Positions 44,651-57,385 of a stretch of 64,000 nt of DNA are shown one piece after another; the stretch's first letter is position 1; each line of letters starts with the position of its first letter. The notes beneath the pieces were generated by a model. That model was not told where the DNA came from. It saw only the letters and a list, made by a program, of their open reading frames with translations, and did not search any database. This DNA comes from Apostichopus japonicus. Its lineage: Eukaryota; Echinodermata; Holothuroidea; Aspidochirotida; Stichopodidae. A program made the position numbers and the translations under genes. The stretch is taken from the NCBI RefSeq assembly GCF_037975245.1, contig NC_092576.1:39891611-39955610 (forward strand). The letters are read 5' to 3'.

Positions 44651-45619
44651 ACGTTCTTTACATCGGTTTTTAAATTTTCTTATTTTGGTAATTATACAAT
44701 CAATTGTGAAGAAATCTTCAATAATTTTTTCTTCAATAGGATAGAGGGCGCCCAATATATTGATATCAGCAGCAAAGCAACTGTTATACTACACCTATAT
44801 GGTAGGGAGGTGGAGAGGAAGGAATTTTTAGAGGGCATGCCATACTCGGTAGCCTCTTGGGTGCTGCATATATTACTGAAATACATATACAACTATTAAC
44901 TTGCCAATTTTCTAGTCTGTTTTTACTGTTCCTTTCACATGCCTGCAAGCTAGACTCCCTTCTGCTTGGGCCTGCATCGTCGGCAGAAAATCCCGAGTCT
45001 TATGTGTGACCATTAATGCACAGAGAGTCATGAAAACTTGAAGAAGTTTTCATTCATCCAAAGTGAGAAGCAAAGTCTTGTGCAATATCTTTCTTGTGAC
45101 TCTTTGAAAGACGATACCTTATTACATGTATTGCTTACTTTGCTCAAATTGAGTCCTGAGAGCCTGGAATGAGCTCATGCCCGGTCTTGAAGGAAAACAT
45201 GATGTAAAAATCAAATATGTCTGTTGAATGTAGGTCGGTAGGGGAATTACTAGACACAGATTGGGGCAAAACTGACACAATCACCTAGAGGATAAAATAA
45301 ACTACTGATGATCTAAACATCTGGAGGATTGACGGTGAATTAAACTATTTTAAAAAATCTTGGGTGGAACAAGAAGATTCCAGCGACAGCTGGGTCGAGA
45401 AGCACTATAATAGACTTTGGGCTCTTCTAGCCCAAAATCTAAACAGTCATGGTGGCACAAGTTTAATGTGTTGTAATAGCCCAAGCCATCATCTATCATA
45501 TAGTGAGTAGAACACGTCAGTTAAAAAGTGATATCTATGCGCAATCGGCCTTGGAAAGTGACGAGCTTAGAGTGTAAGTTAATAGGAGCAATAATTGTGG
45601 TGTAATACTATCAGATGGT
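44651..45619. other. Gene-less stretch
   Basis: No supported exon. The ORFs at 44648-44899 on both strands overlap each other and show no domain. Confidence 0.3.
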
Positions 45620-46000
45620 CTAAATCTAGACTAGATCAAAGGCGAAACGTAAATTTTGTGAAATATGCTGAAAATGTTAGCAGCACAAACATTAACATAT
45701 ATATCAAGCAGAAGAAAAGAAAGGTGACAACTCCCATTAAATGCTAAATTTACACTATGAACTAGTGTGCGCTATAAAGTAACCATCATAATCGAATGAA
45801 AACGATTTTAATCTTTCGATTCAATTATACTTCGGGACTATCGAATTTATACCATTAATTGCTAAATTTACTTCGATTATCAAAAATTCAAATAAAATGA
45901 TTAAATAATGTAAAACATTTTAGTGAACATGACGCTCTCCCGTTTAATTTTACAGCGAACTAATTTACAACATGTATCTTATATCGTATGATGTTCTTTA
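45620..46000. repeat. Small segmental duplication, copy 2
   Basis: Partner of 43890-44650, shortened by deletions (spacing between matched landmarks falls from about 1.73 to 1.34 kb). Confidence 0.55.
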
Positions 46001-48120
46001 ACAAGCCACTACCAACGAAATGTCTGTGAATGTAAAGGCTACTCATTGTAATTACTAATGAACTAATTTACCAGTTACACATATCTATGATAATTCCTAT
46101 CTACCTAGGGAATGCATTCATGAATATGTGTTGTCAACAGCAATAATCGTCTTCAATCTCTGCAATAACATTGGTGTATCCCCACCCCTAATATTTTAGA
46201 TTTGCCTCTGAATGTACAATTCGACGTTTACATTGTTAAAGGATTTTAAGTGTAGGACCCTATTCGGTCTGCTAGCTCCATAGAGATTCACGCCCCTGTC
46301 TTGATCAGTCAGAGACAATGTTGGTTTTCTTATTTATTAGACCTAACCTACCGTTTAGACATACTTTATAAATACCAAAATAATTGATTCTACATGCCTA
46401 AGGAATCTATCATTTAACTTTAAAGTTTACAATTTTTGTCTGTATGATGATCCTCAGATTGGGCCGGCCTCAATGACCCCACAGCAGGACCCCTCCTCAA
46501 TATTAGAATTAATTCGTATATGGACCTCCCATAGAGATGCAGCTCACTTCTAAATCAGTCGGGGAATTTTTGAGTTTATTATTGTTTGTTAGCCCAATCA
46601 TGCCTTAAGAGCTAACCAAATGGTCCTAAATATCACCAAGAATTAAACTTTTTTTTTTCTTTTGGTCAAAGAGAGAGCTGGGGTGCTACATAAACATCAG
46701 CTCTAATTACCCCCCGGAAATCCCCCTTCTAAGTGTATAGCATCTGTCATACACCTGTGGCTCTTCCAAAGATGTTCCGTTTCTGACCTAAATCAGTCAA
46801 GGGAAATTTGAATTCTCCGACCCCTCGGCCCACAAATTTGCAATCCTATATTTAAACAAACAAGGTGTCAAATTATCATAATAGGCGTCGCTTATTGTAA
46901 ACGTTCCGGCGATTGCTACAATCGAGGGTCTACTAATACACTATTAAGCCCAATGTCACGTAGTTTACAGTTATCTCATGCGATATGCAACTTCTGGCGA
47001 ACGTACATAACTGAAAAGTGGCAAGTTTTCGTAGTGACGTACCTATGGGGCTTTTTGATCGCTGGTCTGGTGTCGCCACTCTACCTGAGGTATTAACATT
47101 GGCATTGGTGTGTTGACATTATAATAAAGGATTTGTCATCTTAGAATTGCATTAGAAGTGCATTTAAAGACCACAATTTGACATTAAATTGTTCAAGCTA
47201 TCGACCGTACACGTTAGTACACATGATATGTACGTACCCGTAATGACACTGTTTGCTAGTGTAGGCCCATTTAAGTCTGACTGACTCAGAACACTTGTAT
47301 TAATTATTTATTAATGTGTTGCACCACCTCCTTTTTACAATATCCATTACCTCCAGAGTCTGGGAAGACGACAGTGACTGAGCTTACACTCACTCATATT
47401 CTTAAATAACATCTTCTGTCATTTTAGTAGGATCAGAGACACTCACTAGACTCGCATGTGAATAGCCTTGTAAGTGTACTATGCGTACGTAAGTACTTAC
47501 AGTTCGTACTTCGTGCGTGTAGCTGACTGCGTAACGTGTATCTAAGTGGCGTAACACACACGCTCTGCCTGCTATGCTTACTTAGACATATCGAAGAGTA
47601 AAAAAATGCTCGACCCAGTTATTGAACAATATCCTTATTACTTCCTGAAAACATGTGATGGTTAATAATGCTGTTCCCGTTTTTTTTTTCACTGTTCACG
47701 TTATGATTGAAGTGTGAGCTTTTACTTTGAATATTTTCTTTCCTATTTTGCTTCGATCGATCGATCTTGATACACAAAATGAGAACTTGGGTTTTAGTTA
47801 ACAAGTTAACTATAAGGATAGTTAATTCATTCGTAACTTGCTTAGTTTAGTTTAGTGTTAGTAGAAAGAAAAAGAATCACGAGGACGACTTGGGAAAGAA
47901 CAAAAACCGAAGACAAAAACAATCAGACCCGATTTCAATGCTTAAAATGCTTGTCCAAAGCATTTATAAAACCCATTCACACTACTTGCAAGTACAACTT
48001 CCAAGATAAAAATGTTTTGCCGAATATTAATCCTACTTTGTGACTTTTGGAGATTAAGACAGTGACCTATGGTACAACTACTATTAGCAAACATGTAAAC
48101 AGTAAAGGATACATTTTAAC
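46001..48120. other. Gene-less stretch
   Basis: No coding exon or named repeat seen. The ORFs at 47619-47804 and 47855-48043 are lysine/asparagine-rich AT frames. Confidence 0.3.
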
Positions 48121-48780
48121 AATCTTGAAACTTGAATGAAGTTACCACGTATCCTCCTAAGCTCCATTTGTGGTGAAATTCATCAGTTGTAACCGCCTAT
48201 ATTAAGGAACAACTTTTAAGGAACTAGTCATCCTAGAAACCCTCCTCTAGACCTTCTCGAATATTTTCTTATAATTAGCAAAATATGGGTTCCAAGCCTG
48301 CACAACATACTCCAGGTAAGGCCTAACCAATTGCTTCTAAAGTCTAACAATTATGTCCAACATCTACATCTCATTTAGTGAGCTTGTTACATCTTCCATA
48401 AGCCCAAGAATATTAGTGAGGCAACACGTTTTTTGGCAAAGGTCATGTTAAGACTGTCTGAGCAAGAACTGACTACTGAAGTGACTGACCATAGACCTTT
48501 CAACAATAGATTCCATGATCTTACAAACAACACTATAGTGAGACTAACATGCCTGTAACAACAGGATTAGACCTATAACCCTTTTTCTCCAGTACTGAGG
48601 AACATAACCTCTATTCGTAAATTTACTAATGACAGTGGAACGCATAAATGGTGTGCAATAGTCTTCAACAAATACGGACGGATTGCATCAGGCCCAGGAG
48701 CTTTTGAAACATTTACACAAGCAGCTCCTTTTAGACAACCTCATCCGAAAATAAGGACGGATCCAATTTAGGACCATTTA
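48120..48780 (-). pseudogene. CR1-like LINE reverse transcriptase relic
   Basis: Read on the minus strand in shifting frames: KAPGPDAIRPYLLKTIAHHL (RT lead-in 'SPGPDGI'), a YRxVSLT-type segment, CKIMESIVERSMVSHFSSQF and, further on, LVRPYLEYVVQAWNPYFANY, the motif after the RT palm in CR1 elements. Many stops and frameshifts; the catalytic FADD box was not found, probably lost between about 48300 and 48420. Opposite in strand to the LINE at 41-43 kb and covering the part that one lacks, but too diverged to call it the same copy. Confidence 0.6.
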
Positions 48781-49144
48781 GGACCATTGAATTTAAACTG
48801 GGCCAAAGTGATTCATAATTAGTCCTAAACAACTTCCATATTCTACGTTTTCTTATTCATCCAGGGAGTCATATTGCTTTTACGACGACGATCTTCCAGG
48901 GAACATGATTTCCATATTGACCTTAACGTTATAAGCTAAACAGATTCAAGACTGAGAAGCACTCATTAATATTGTTTAAATTTGTTTGAGATCATTTTTA
49001 TGGGAGAATTATTCGGCATCCGTAGCTTAGTGAGTACACGGCCAGTACACGTTAATAGAACGTCGCTCTGTTAGAATTTTACTGATTGGTATATTCCATG
49101 CTAAGACCATGATGTTTGGTGCACACAATATTTCAGAAAGTAAC
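48781..49144. other. 5' flank of the second Ig gene
   Basis: Probably holds the promoter and 5' UTR of the plus-strand Ig gene. No defined promoter motif recognised. Confidence 0.3.
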
Positions 49145-49481
49145 ATGGAAGCAACTATCTACGTATTTTTTCAAGTTTTCCTTATCCTTAACATGGTCTA
49201 TTCTGTAATTCCAGCTGGTGTATTTTATTACCAAAAAGCGGTTAATGGATCTGTTTTGTTTAATGTTTGTCACAACGAGATAGACAACAAACTTGGTTGG
49301 AAATTTCAAGGCAAATTTCTCACTTTCGATGGTCTACTAGTGCGTAATCCATTGAGCGAGAATTTACACTTGCTTCAAAATAAGTCATTACACATCCAGC
49401 CGATCTCGTTGCTAAATATTGGAAAGTACGAATGCACCAAGAACCGGGAGACTTTGCTAACGTATTCCTTAGACGTGGAAG
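49145..49481 (+). CDS. Signal peptide plus V-type Ig exon
   Basis: ATG at 49145 starts MEATIYVFFQVFLILNMVYS, a strong signal peptide; an upstream in-frame ATG at 49109 would only add 12 polar residues. The Ig part has SVLFNVCHNEIDNKLGWKFQ (strand-B Cys and Trp) and SLHIQPISLLNIGKYECTKN (strand E to F with Y-x-C). Donor AAG|GTTTGT leaves phase 1. Unlike in the minus-strand gene, signal and V domain share one exon and the strand-F cysteine is intact. Confidence 0.7.
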
Positions 49482-50142
49482 GTTTGTACAAGTTTATGTT
49501 GTCACGTATGTCAGTAAGCCACCACATTTATCATTCTAAATTCATTATTTTTGCAGTTGTTTTCGTATTGAGGTAGTAAGGATGATATCCGTTAGGGTTG
49601 TTGTTTTAAGTGGCGATTTGTACACTTTTAATGGTGAACACTTTACATAACAGGTTAATTCATTCTCCGATCAAGCAGATATAATATATCGTCGAACGCG
49701 AAAAACTTAATTTTAAATCCTCAAGCATTTCTATGACCTAAATATTTTAATATCTACTTGTATTTCCTTTAAATATAATCTTTCTTTGAAAATTGTTTCT
49801 TGTAACCATCAGTTCAACCGACTTTATCTATGACTGTAGAGGGGCATTCCTACCGTGATAATGGAGATATGCTTTACATACCTTACAATACAACCATACC
49901 TGTATCATGTTACGCTACTGGTAGCAGACCTGCAGTGAATCTTTCTATTTATTTGGATAATGAAGAAATATCACCATCAGATTGCAATACTACAACCAAT
50001 GCAATTTTGAACGGCACTACTTTTTCCACAAGGATGAGGTTTTCACTGCAAACAGCCGAAGAAACAGGGAATCTTTCGTGTCATAGTAACGGTTTAGGCT
50101 ACTACTCAGAACAACGGCTGGATGCCACCTACTCAACTTATG
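49145..50142 (+). CDS. Second Ig-domain receptor gene (two exons seen)
   Basis: Two plus-strand exons (49145-49481 and 49813-50142) join in phase 1 and encode a signal peptide plus two Ig domains. It faces away from the Ig-NACHT gene and shares its domain style, notably 'GSRPAVNLS' against 'DSRPAVKLS'. It ends in a phase-1 donor, so more exons should follow, but I could not place a TM helix or NACHT with confidence before the mobile elements at 55 kb. It may be a short Ig receptor, a secreted protein, or a truncated paralogue of the NACHT receptor. Confidence 0.65.
49813..50142 (+). CDS. Second Ig domain exon
   Basis: A 330-nt phase 1-1 exon (acceptor TTGTAACCATCAG, donor ATG|GTAAGA). The product contains TTIPVSCYATGSRPAVNLSI and FSLQTAEETGNLSCHSNG, a Cys pair in the right Ig positions but without the Trp after the first Cys. 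Potential N-glycosylation sites include NTT, NLS, NTTT-region and NGT. Closely resembles the exon at 14452-15105 in its first Ig fold. Confidence 0.7.
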
Positions 50143-53100
50143 GTAAGAACATTATATAATAATGTACCCTTTTTAATAAAACAATTAGCAAATTACCGGT
50201 TTCTTTTTTAACTACGGACGTCCTTCGCTAGGTTTGAGCTATAATGTAGCGATAAGCCACATTGTTATAAACTCGGTGCTTGTTGATAGGGAGCGTAAAT
50301 GAGGGAATTGGATATTTTTTTTCCAACCAAAATGCTAGTAAGGAAGCCTAAATCGGGATTTCGTGCTCTATGTTATTTCACACATATTGAGACCAATACA
50401 GTCAGAAAAAATGCACATGTTGTGAAAAGACGACGGAACATTTTATAGTAGTATTATGTTTTAAATTAGGCGTATTTATAATATATTCAATTTTCTTGAT
50501 GTTACACAAAGACGTTGTTTGCTCATTGATGTTAAGAATCGTATTTCGACCTAAGAATATTTTACATATGAAAACTTACAGGAGTTGCGAAGTAGGGATA
50601 ACATTGTGAAATTCAAAGGATTACAAATGAGATTTTTCACTTCAAGTGATTCAAGAAATATATGAATTTTGAGAGGTGTTCATGCGTTCAAACTCACTAT
50701 TTTCCCGTAAAACCTACATTAACATTTTGCCTTTATGTTAGAAAGTACACATTATTGTGTATCGGCGACTCTAAGTGCTTAATGTCATTACGTTTAATTT
50801 TAAGTACCCCATTTTGATTTTTCCGTATCATGTTACGAGACAGTTGATTCATCATCGTGTACCAATTCCCCATTGAATGCAAATATTCTACTCGCTAGGG
50901 AAAATCTACTGGATGAAAACACGGGGGATATTAATTCCAATATAATATTTGTTATCCTTTTTTATTATTGCTCATACCTTTTAATGTCAAGACACATTGC
51001 GTTCAACGCGAACTGCCTAAATTGTTTGTTATGTATGGGAATGAGAAATTGTATCGCTTACCACCCATTTGATGATATTTAGCATAATACATTGTATAAG
51101 TCTGCAGTTATAGAAGTGGCTGATGGTTCTAAGCTTGTTTTTATTTGAACAAAAATCATGTAGTCGTTTGGACACATTTGCTTTTCTTTCTACGATGTGA
51201 TCTTTTTGTGTGGAATATCAATTACGCTTAGAATAGAAGTTCTTTGAGAAAACATGGTCATATAGTTTCATACATATGGGGAATATTCTAGAAATATTAT
51301 TTTTTTCCTATTAAGCATTGTTACAAAAAAAATGCAGATTGATTTTTTATTGACGAAGTATAAATATTACGTATTTCACAACAACATGCATGAATAAAAA
51401 GGTTTAAGATTGTATTATTTTCAAAATAAGCTAGTATGCCTACTCTTAGATAATGTTACAAATCAGAGCTGTCGTCTTTATTGCCAGTTTAATCAGTACT
51501 TATTATTCATACACTTGTTTGATAGGTTTATAATTGGTATTATCAGAATGCAAGCACTGCTCATGTATCTAACTTATCATACATATGCTATTAATCTCTT
51601 TCTTTCAGTCTGGATAGTAAAATGCGCATGTGCCAGTTTGAAATAGTAATGACTGAACGAAGACTGTTACTGTAAACCTTAAAGTTTTGTATTGAAGTAA
51701 ACACTGGATCGTGCTATATAGTGCTATAAAGTGGGCCCAGCACTCCTTGATGACAATACCTATATGCATGGTGATACTTTCTTTGGCATGCTTTGCGATT
51801 TTCACATACAATATATATCTCTAATAGTACGTGTATGTTATTTTATGCTTACGTACTTGTGTTCGCAGTATACCTTTTTAAACACTTTTTGTCAGTACAT
51901 AGCGGATTTCATGAACACCTTCTATCTACAAAGATATGTAATCTTTAAGAGAAGAATCAGAAAATCACATTTATGTCGCCTTAGCTAATTTCATCTACAG
52001 CACACAGATGTGCCATATGCCTGGAACCCATTGATTTCACACGCTTTACAAATGTAAAAAGAAACAATGTAACCATTGAAACCAGGATATGATCCTGTTT
52101 TCTCCATTTCATCACTTACACTTTTCACTAAGAATAAGGAAGTGATTTGGTTATTGTGTTCAACGTATTTTTCCTTTCTGAGTTTTGTAGGGTAAAAGCG
52201 AAATGCACAGTTTACATTCACTTTCGCTCAGTGCTTAATATTCTCAAATGGGTTTCTTTTTTTAATGTTATTTTTAACCTTTCAATTTGTTTTCTTTCAA
52301 ACCTGGTCTTTTATTTCAAAACACTGCAATAATGAAAGCTAAAAAGATGGATTAACAAATTTCCGTGTCATGCTCAGACCTTCCGTTTGGCAATGATACA
52401 GTAGTATCTTGCCTTTCGGTAAAATGTTTATCTAACTCGAGGCTCATCTGCTACAAATTTTATGGAATATTTCATCCGCCACTTTACAGTCGTTTCTTCA
52501 ATCCGATATGAAATAGTGTACTGTTCGTAGTGCAATGTTATTAAGTAATACTCCCCAAAGGATTCACAAAACAAAAAAAGTTAACATAAAGATTGTACTT
52601 ACCAAACATTAATTTAAATTAATATCTAGCTCATATGTAATTCGAGATAATATTTTACAGTATTTTTTAGCCATGGCTTTTATAACGTTATTAACGTTTT
52701 ACGGTTATTAAATTGGTCATTTTAAAATGAGTTAGACTCATCATAACCCATGACCGTAGCTCTGTTCATACCGTGACAAATAACGTGACGTCATGATTTC
52801 TCATTATTACCAAGAAATGCATCTTTGACAGAATTCACAGGCTAGGTGAACAATAGCCCATCCGTAGAACCCATTAGTTGAGGTGTAATTTCCAGACATG
52901 AGGTCAATTCATCAAACTTGTGCTATGTAAAGTAAATAAGTCATGAGTCATTCAGTCAATAGAATAATTAAGCTCTAAGCTGGATGTTGTTTTATGTTAT
53001 GATATATTGGATGACATCAAATTGAAATGTTATTGTAACGATGACATAAGTTGCAGAATTTTCCATTAACTTCAAGAAACCATGTTTTAGCTCAAAATAT

Positions 53101-54800
53101 ATCTGCAGTGACTGACATGTAACAAGAAGAACAAGTTACAATCTCACGATAAAGCAAAATAGTCTCACATATAAGCAGTAAGGAAAGCTCCGAAATAATT
53201 TCCTTAACTTAAAACACTTTCAAAATCCTAAAAAAACTCCTGACTACTAAGGTGTAACAAACATAAGTAAATATGCAGTGTCTGGTGAACATGACAATAT
53301 AAAATGGAGGATGAAAACCGAGAAATGAAGATGCAGCATGCCCTGTACAGTGGAATTTAATGAGCTAGTGACATGTATGTATGGAAATAAGGTTAGTATC
53401 TCGAATAAGTATCTTAGAATTAAAGACGTTATATTTACTGTTAAAAAAAAGCGAAAAAAGGAAGATAAGATCCAATAGATATAAAATCAAAAGTTGAACT
53501 TAAACAAAGCTACAACACTTGCATGAAATTAAATTACACTATTTTTGTTATTTCGGTGAACTACATTAAAAATGCACTGCATATATTAAGCTATTCAACA
53601 TCCGGTAAGCATCATCAGTTTGGTCTCACGATCCTATTTTCTCTCAACAATAATCACTATAAATTTGGAACTTTAGCTCGAGAGTTTTAGGTTTGTGTTG
53701 TAACATTATTAAATGTTATGAGGTTTCTGTTTTCATTATTCATGAAGTTATTCCAAGTTAGCTTCTTCCATGATGTTATTGCATTGTACCAGTGTACGCT
53801 AATAATAATTTTGATTCATTGTTTACTGCTAAATCTAAAATTAGCAACTTTAACGGGAGTACTTCTATTAGCAGAACGACAGCTAGGCCTTCTGACTACA
53901 GCAAATGCGGTAACAAATTAATATTATGCATGAGCATATACATGTATTGTATATGCATGGAGCCACTAAAGAGTTAGGATCTTCCATTAATACAGTATGC
54001 ATGCTTTACCAATCGTTGTCTCTAACGATATTAGAAGTGGTTCTTGATTACTGAAATAATAAAATATTCTAATAATCTTAAAACTTGATTCATAGCGGAA
54101 TTACAATATCACTTGCTTAACAATAAATTGGAATGGCGTTGGCTAATGCCTAAGGATAAGATAATTGATGATAAGCCACATATACGCCATGATCCTTTTC
54201 AGCAAACTTGGTATAAGTTCACCTAAATAGTCGGGGAATAAATGTCATCCATTTACTTTAACAGGTGCAGACCGAGAAGGGTGTAGACGTTAGAAAAGGT
54301 AGAAAACAACATTACTAAAAAACAACAACCTTGACGACACAGTATCGATGACTTGTTCAAAGTGCAAGATAAAACTGTGAACCGCAGTAATTATTAATAT
54401 TTTGAGATGGTTAGACTGGCGAGTGAGTATCACACACCCTTTTGTGGGGTAATGCCTAGACAATGTCTGTGGAGGGTATATACAAGGTTGATAATAATGA
54501 TTTGTTACTGAAATCAGGGAAATTGTTATCTAACTGCACACTAATCTGTCATGCTATCAAACATGCATAGTATTGGTGAAGTGTGTAAGAATCACATGAA
54601 GTGTTATCTTCTTGTACGGTATAGCCATAATATCGAGTACACGCTGGTGTAGATCTTTGAAGTTGATACTGTTAGTTCATATGCAGCTACTCTGATCATT
54701 TGAAATCCAATCTTTGTGAGTATATAAGATATACTACACAACAACCATGTTACCAGCAAACTACTCGTTAGGAATGTTTTCATGCTATTCCATCGTATAG
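50143..54800. other. Unresolved intron or intergenic stretch
   Basis: AT-rich with no assured exon. Candidates considered were an acceptor ATCTCTTTCTTTCAG at 51594-51608 followed by a short frame to a stop, and hydrophobic AT-rich ORFs at 51731-51988, 52147-52332 and 53718-53921 that have no splice-site support. Confidence 0.35.
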
Positions 54801-54883
54801 ATTATATATATAAGTGTTTGTGCATTAGCTTATTCCGTTGTATTTTACTTTTTGAATAAATACATGTTTCTTAAATCTCGTAG

Positions 54884-55027
54884 AAGTCGGGTAAGCCTCC
54901 TTCGAAAGGTCTGGATTTCATCGTTCCAAGAAAATGCCATAGACACAACCGACCGATTAGTATACACAAAGATCGTGTATTATACAGCCATGTCCCTACG
55001 AGACCCAAGGAGAAACAACGTGCTTAA
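54884..55027 (+). CDS. Candidate cytoplasmic-tail exon
   Basis: After acceptor TTTCTTAAATCTCGTAG the phase-0 frame encodes 47 residues to TAA, starting KSGKPPSKGLDFIVPRKC and containing DRVLYSHVPTRP, an ITIM-like V-x-Y-x-x-V. A second frame of the same DNA (open from 54801 to TGA 55032-55034) gives a hydrophobic run followed by KSRRSRVSLLRKVW and LVYTKIVYYTAM, also ITIM-like. Only one can be real. It could be the last exon of the Ig gene at 49145, but a linking TM exon was not found and the preceding Ig exon leaves phase 1. Low confidence. Confidence 0.25.
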   Translation, partial: KSGKPPSKGLDFIVPRKCHRHNRPISIHKDRVLYSHVPTRPKEKQRA

Positions 55028-55034
55028 CAGATGA

Positions 55035-55276
55035 ACTCTTTAAAGGATTTGGGTGAGACAGTTTTACGGAAGCGAAGGTCTAATGGAATCTTATATCTCT
55101 AGTAGGAGCTCAGTGATGTTTAAGACATGTTAACGTTTAGGTCCAGATTAAAACAAAAGGTAGTTGTACAGTCAGTCTCATATCAAGAGCATCCTTACCA
55201 TCCCAATTCTTTGGCATAAATATAATATAAGCCATAGGTCTAAGTCTGCTATATTGTGCGTTTGAGTAACCCCAAA
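55035..55276. other. Spacer
   Basis: Short spacer before the DIRS-type element; nothing recognised. Confidence 0.3.
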
Positions 55277-55648
55277 ACTCACTGGTTTGGGTATTTACGA
55301 ACGATGTTACTCACCTGTCTCCTACAACACTAACGCACATTTCCTAATCTACCTAGACGCCACTGGTATAATTTTAGCACTGCGCCCCCGGTGACCTCTC
55401 CCATAGGTCACCGCGCAATCTCACTTCCTTCCGGATTTGCAAGATACCGCTGTGGCCGTTGTGACCGCAGCGGGGAGGTACGTGTCGGGTGGGAGACCCA
55501 ACCCGAAAGAGAGTGCGAAATCCACGCCGAAGTGTACGTAGCCTGCTCAAGGGATGAACGGTAATGTGAATCAAAGCAAAAATACGAGGCACAAGGCACT
55601 CACCTGGTGAAGTTTAGGTTGAGAGTGTAGATGGCGTGGTTCGTTCGG

Positions 55649-55798
55649 TGTCCGGACTGGATGGATATGTCTTGGTGGATATGTCCGGATGAGTATGTCC
55701 GAATGGATATGTCCGGATGAGCATGTCCGAATAGATATGTCCGTTTGAATATATCCGGAAGTACATGTCCGGGTGGAAGTGTCCGTTATATCCGGCCC
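55649..55798. repeat. Minisatellite in DIRS 3' region
   Basis: About eight diverged units of roughly 17 bp with core GGATATGTCCGGATGAG. Confidence 0.7.
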
Positions 55799-56005
55799 TA
55801 TCCAGCTGTAGTGGTAATTACTATTAAGAATTTATGAGAAGTAGGATCTACCAGAAACAATTGAACAGCCTAATCGATTTATTGTTGGCGTTGTGTCGGG
55901 TTCCGAGTCCCGTGCGCGGCGGAGGGAGGCGGGTGAGACAGGTAAGTATCGTCGTTCGTAAATACCTAATCCAGTGAGTTATAGGGCCCTTACTTCACTC
56001 CTCTC

Positions 56006-57004
56006 TTACCTGTTTCCTACAACATTAATGCACATAGTGTCACTGCTATCATGGTGGTAGGCCCAACGGATGGTACCTGCCCGGGGTTTTCCACGAGGAG
56101 GCCCGGAGGACATCATCCACCGGGACCCCTTGGAACAGGGTCTTCGACGCCGCCTGGCCCCGAATGTCGTGGGCCCTGACCGGTTGGTCTGTCCCCGCAT
56201 GAAGGCGAACTGCCTGCACCAGCCATCTGCTTATTGTGTATTTTAAGGCAGCCGAGTTAGGGCTCGTGGGCAGTATGAAGAGTGCCTATAATGATCTCAG
56301 GTCTTGCGTCTTGTGTAGATACCATTTGAGTTCCCTCACCGGGCACCACAGTTTTTCCTCCGCAGTGTCGGAGGCCATTGACAGCTTCGGGAGGAAGATG
56401 TCTGCCGGTATGAAGGCGAGCGTCTGGTTCTTAGCAAGGAACCTGGGGTCCGGAACCAGGTGCACGCCTTGGCCGTCAAAACGGATGTGTCCTGCCGCCG
56501 TGGAGAGTGCAGGCATCCTCCTGGCAAAGGCAGTGGCCACCAAGAAAAGTGTCTTGATGGTGAGGTCCTTGGGGAGGGATGAGCCCATTGGTTCAAAAGG
56601 CGGGCGGGCTAGTTGATGAAGCACGCCGTTGATACTCCAAGTTAGTGGGAGTTTACGACGCGTGGGCCTGCGGTTGGCAATACCCTTGAGAAGGGCAGAT
56701 AGCTGAGGGCAGGTGCCTACCGATGATCCATCTGAAAATCCCGAGTGGATCGCGGCGATAGCCGATCTGTAATTTCGAAATGTGTTCGGTTTTTACCCCA
56801 CTCGAAGAGGAGCATGGAAAAGTCCGCTAGTTGTGCCGGAGAGGTAGTATCCGGATGGATCTGTAAACGGGTACACCATTCGAAGAATCGCGCCAGTCGG
56901 GAATCGTAAGTGTGGACGGTGCTTGGCCGCCTGGCTGACGCTGCCATGGCGGCAGCGTCTGGAGAAAAGCCGCTCGCTCTGAACCGAGCCCGGACAACGG
57001 CCAC
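56006..57004 (-). pseudogene. Tyrosine recombinase (DIRS), broken
   Basis: Begins with a core-binding (SAM-like) region: RRPSTVHTYDSRLARFFEWC then TTSPAQLADFSMLLFEWGKN. After a frameshift near 56720 the catalytic domain continues with LTIKTLFLVATAFARRMPAL, HIRFDGQGVHLVPDPRFLAK and LWCPVRELKWYLHKT. The HxxR motif reads AHDIRG, followed by the Trp-containing ASSWKTPG. The expected C-terminal tyrosine lies in another frame (RWAYHHD), so the end is frameshifted. Known role: integration of circular DNA intermediates without target duplication. Confidence 0.7.
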
Positions 57005-57385
57005 GCAGTCAGGTTCAGGGACCGTAGGTCAGGTAGACTGACTCGGGCCCGGCCTAAGCTCACTGAGTGGGGTGAGTCTGGAAGACTGCGTGGGGTTCCT
57101 GGTAGAAGATCTAGAAGGATTGGGAACCACGGTCCTCTCGGCCAGTAGGGCGCGATTAGTAGTAGTCTTGTCCGAAATAGGTTCACTTTAAGCAGCACTT
57201 TGTGTATGAGGCAGAGAGGGAGGTATACGCCTCCATCCCCTCCCAGATGATAGAGAATGCGTCCGACGCCCACCCTCTCGGGTGGAAGGTCCGTGTGCAA
57301 AAGACTGGGATATTGGCGTAGGTCGCCGAAGCGGACAAGTCAATGTTCGGGGTCCCGAACAGGCGGAACTAGTTCCAGCAGGTGA

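Noticed and set aside
52366-52510. Possible third Ig exon of the plus-strand gene
   Set aside because: After a CTCAG the frame has NDTVVSCLSVKC, but it lacks a Trp, a strand-F Cys and a fitting donor.
53718-53977. Hydrophobic ORF as a TM exon of the plus-strand Ig gene
   Set aside because: AT-rich DNA gives hydrophobic frames by chance; no acceptor/donor pair in phase 1 was found.
56236-56616. 126-codon plus-strand ORF
   Set aside because: It is the antisense of the tyrosine recombinase catalytic region, which has recognisable motifs on the minus strand.
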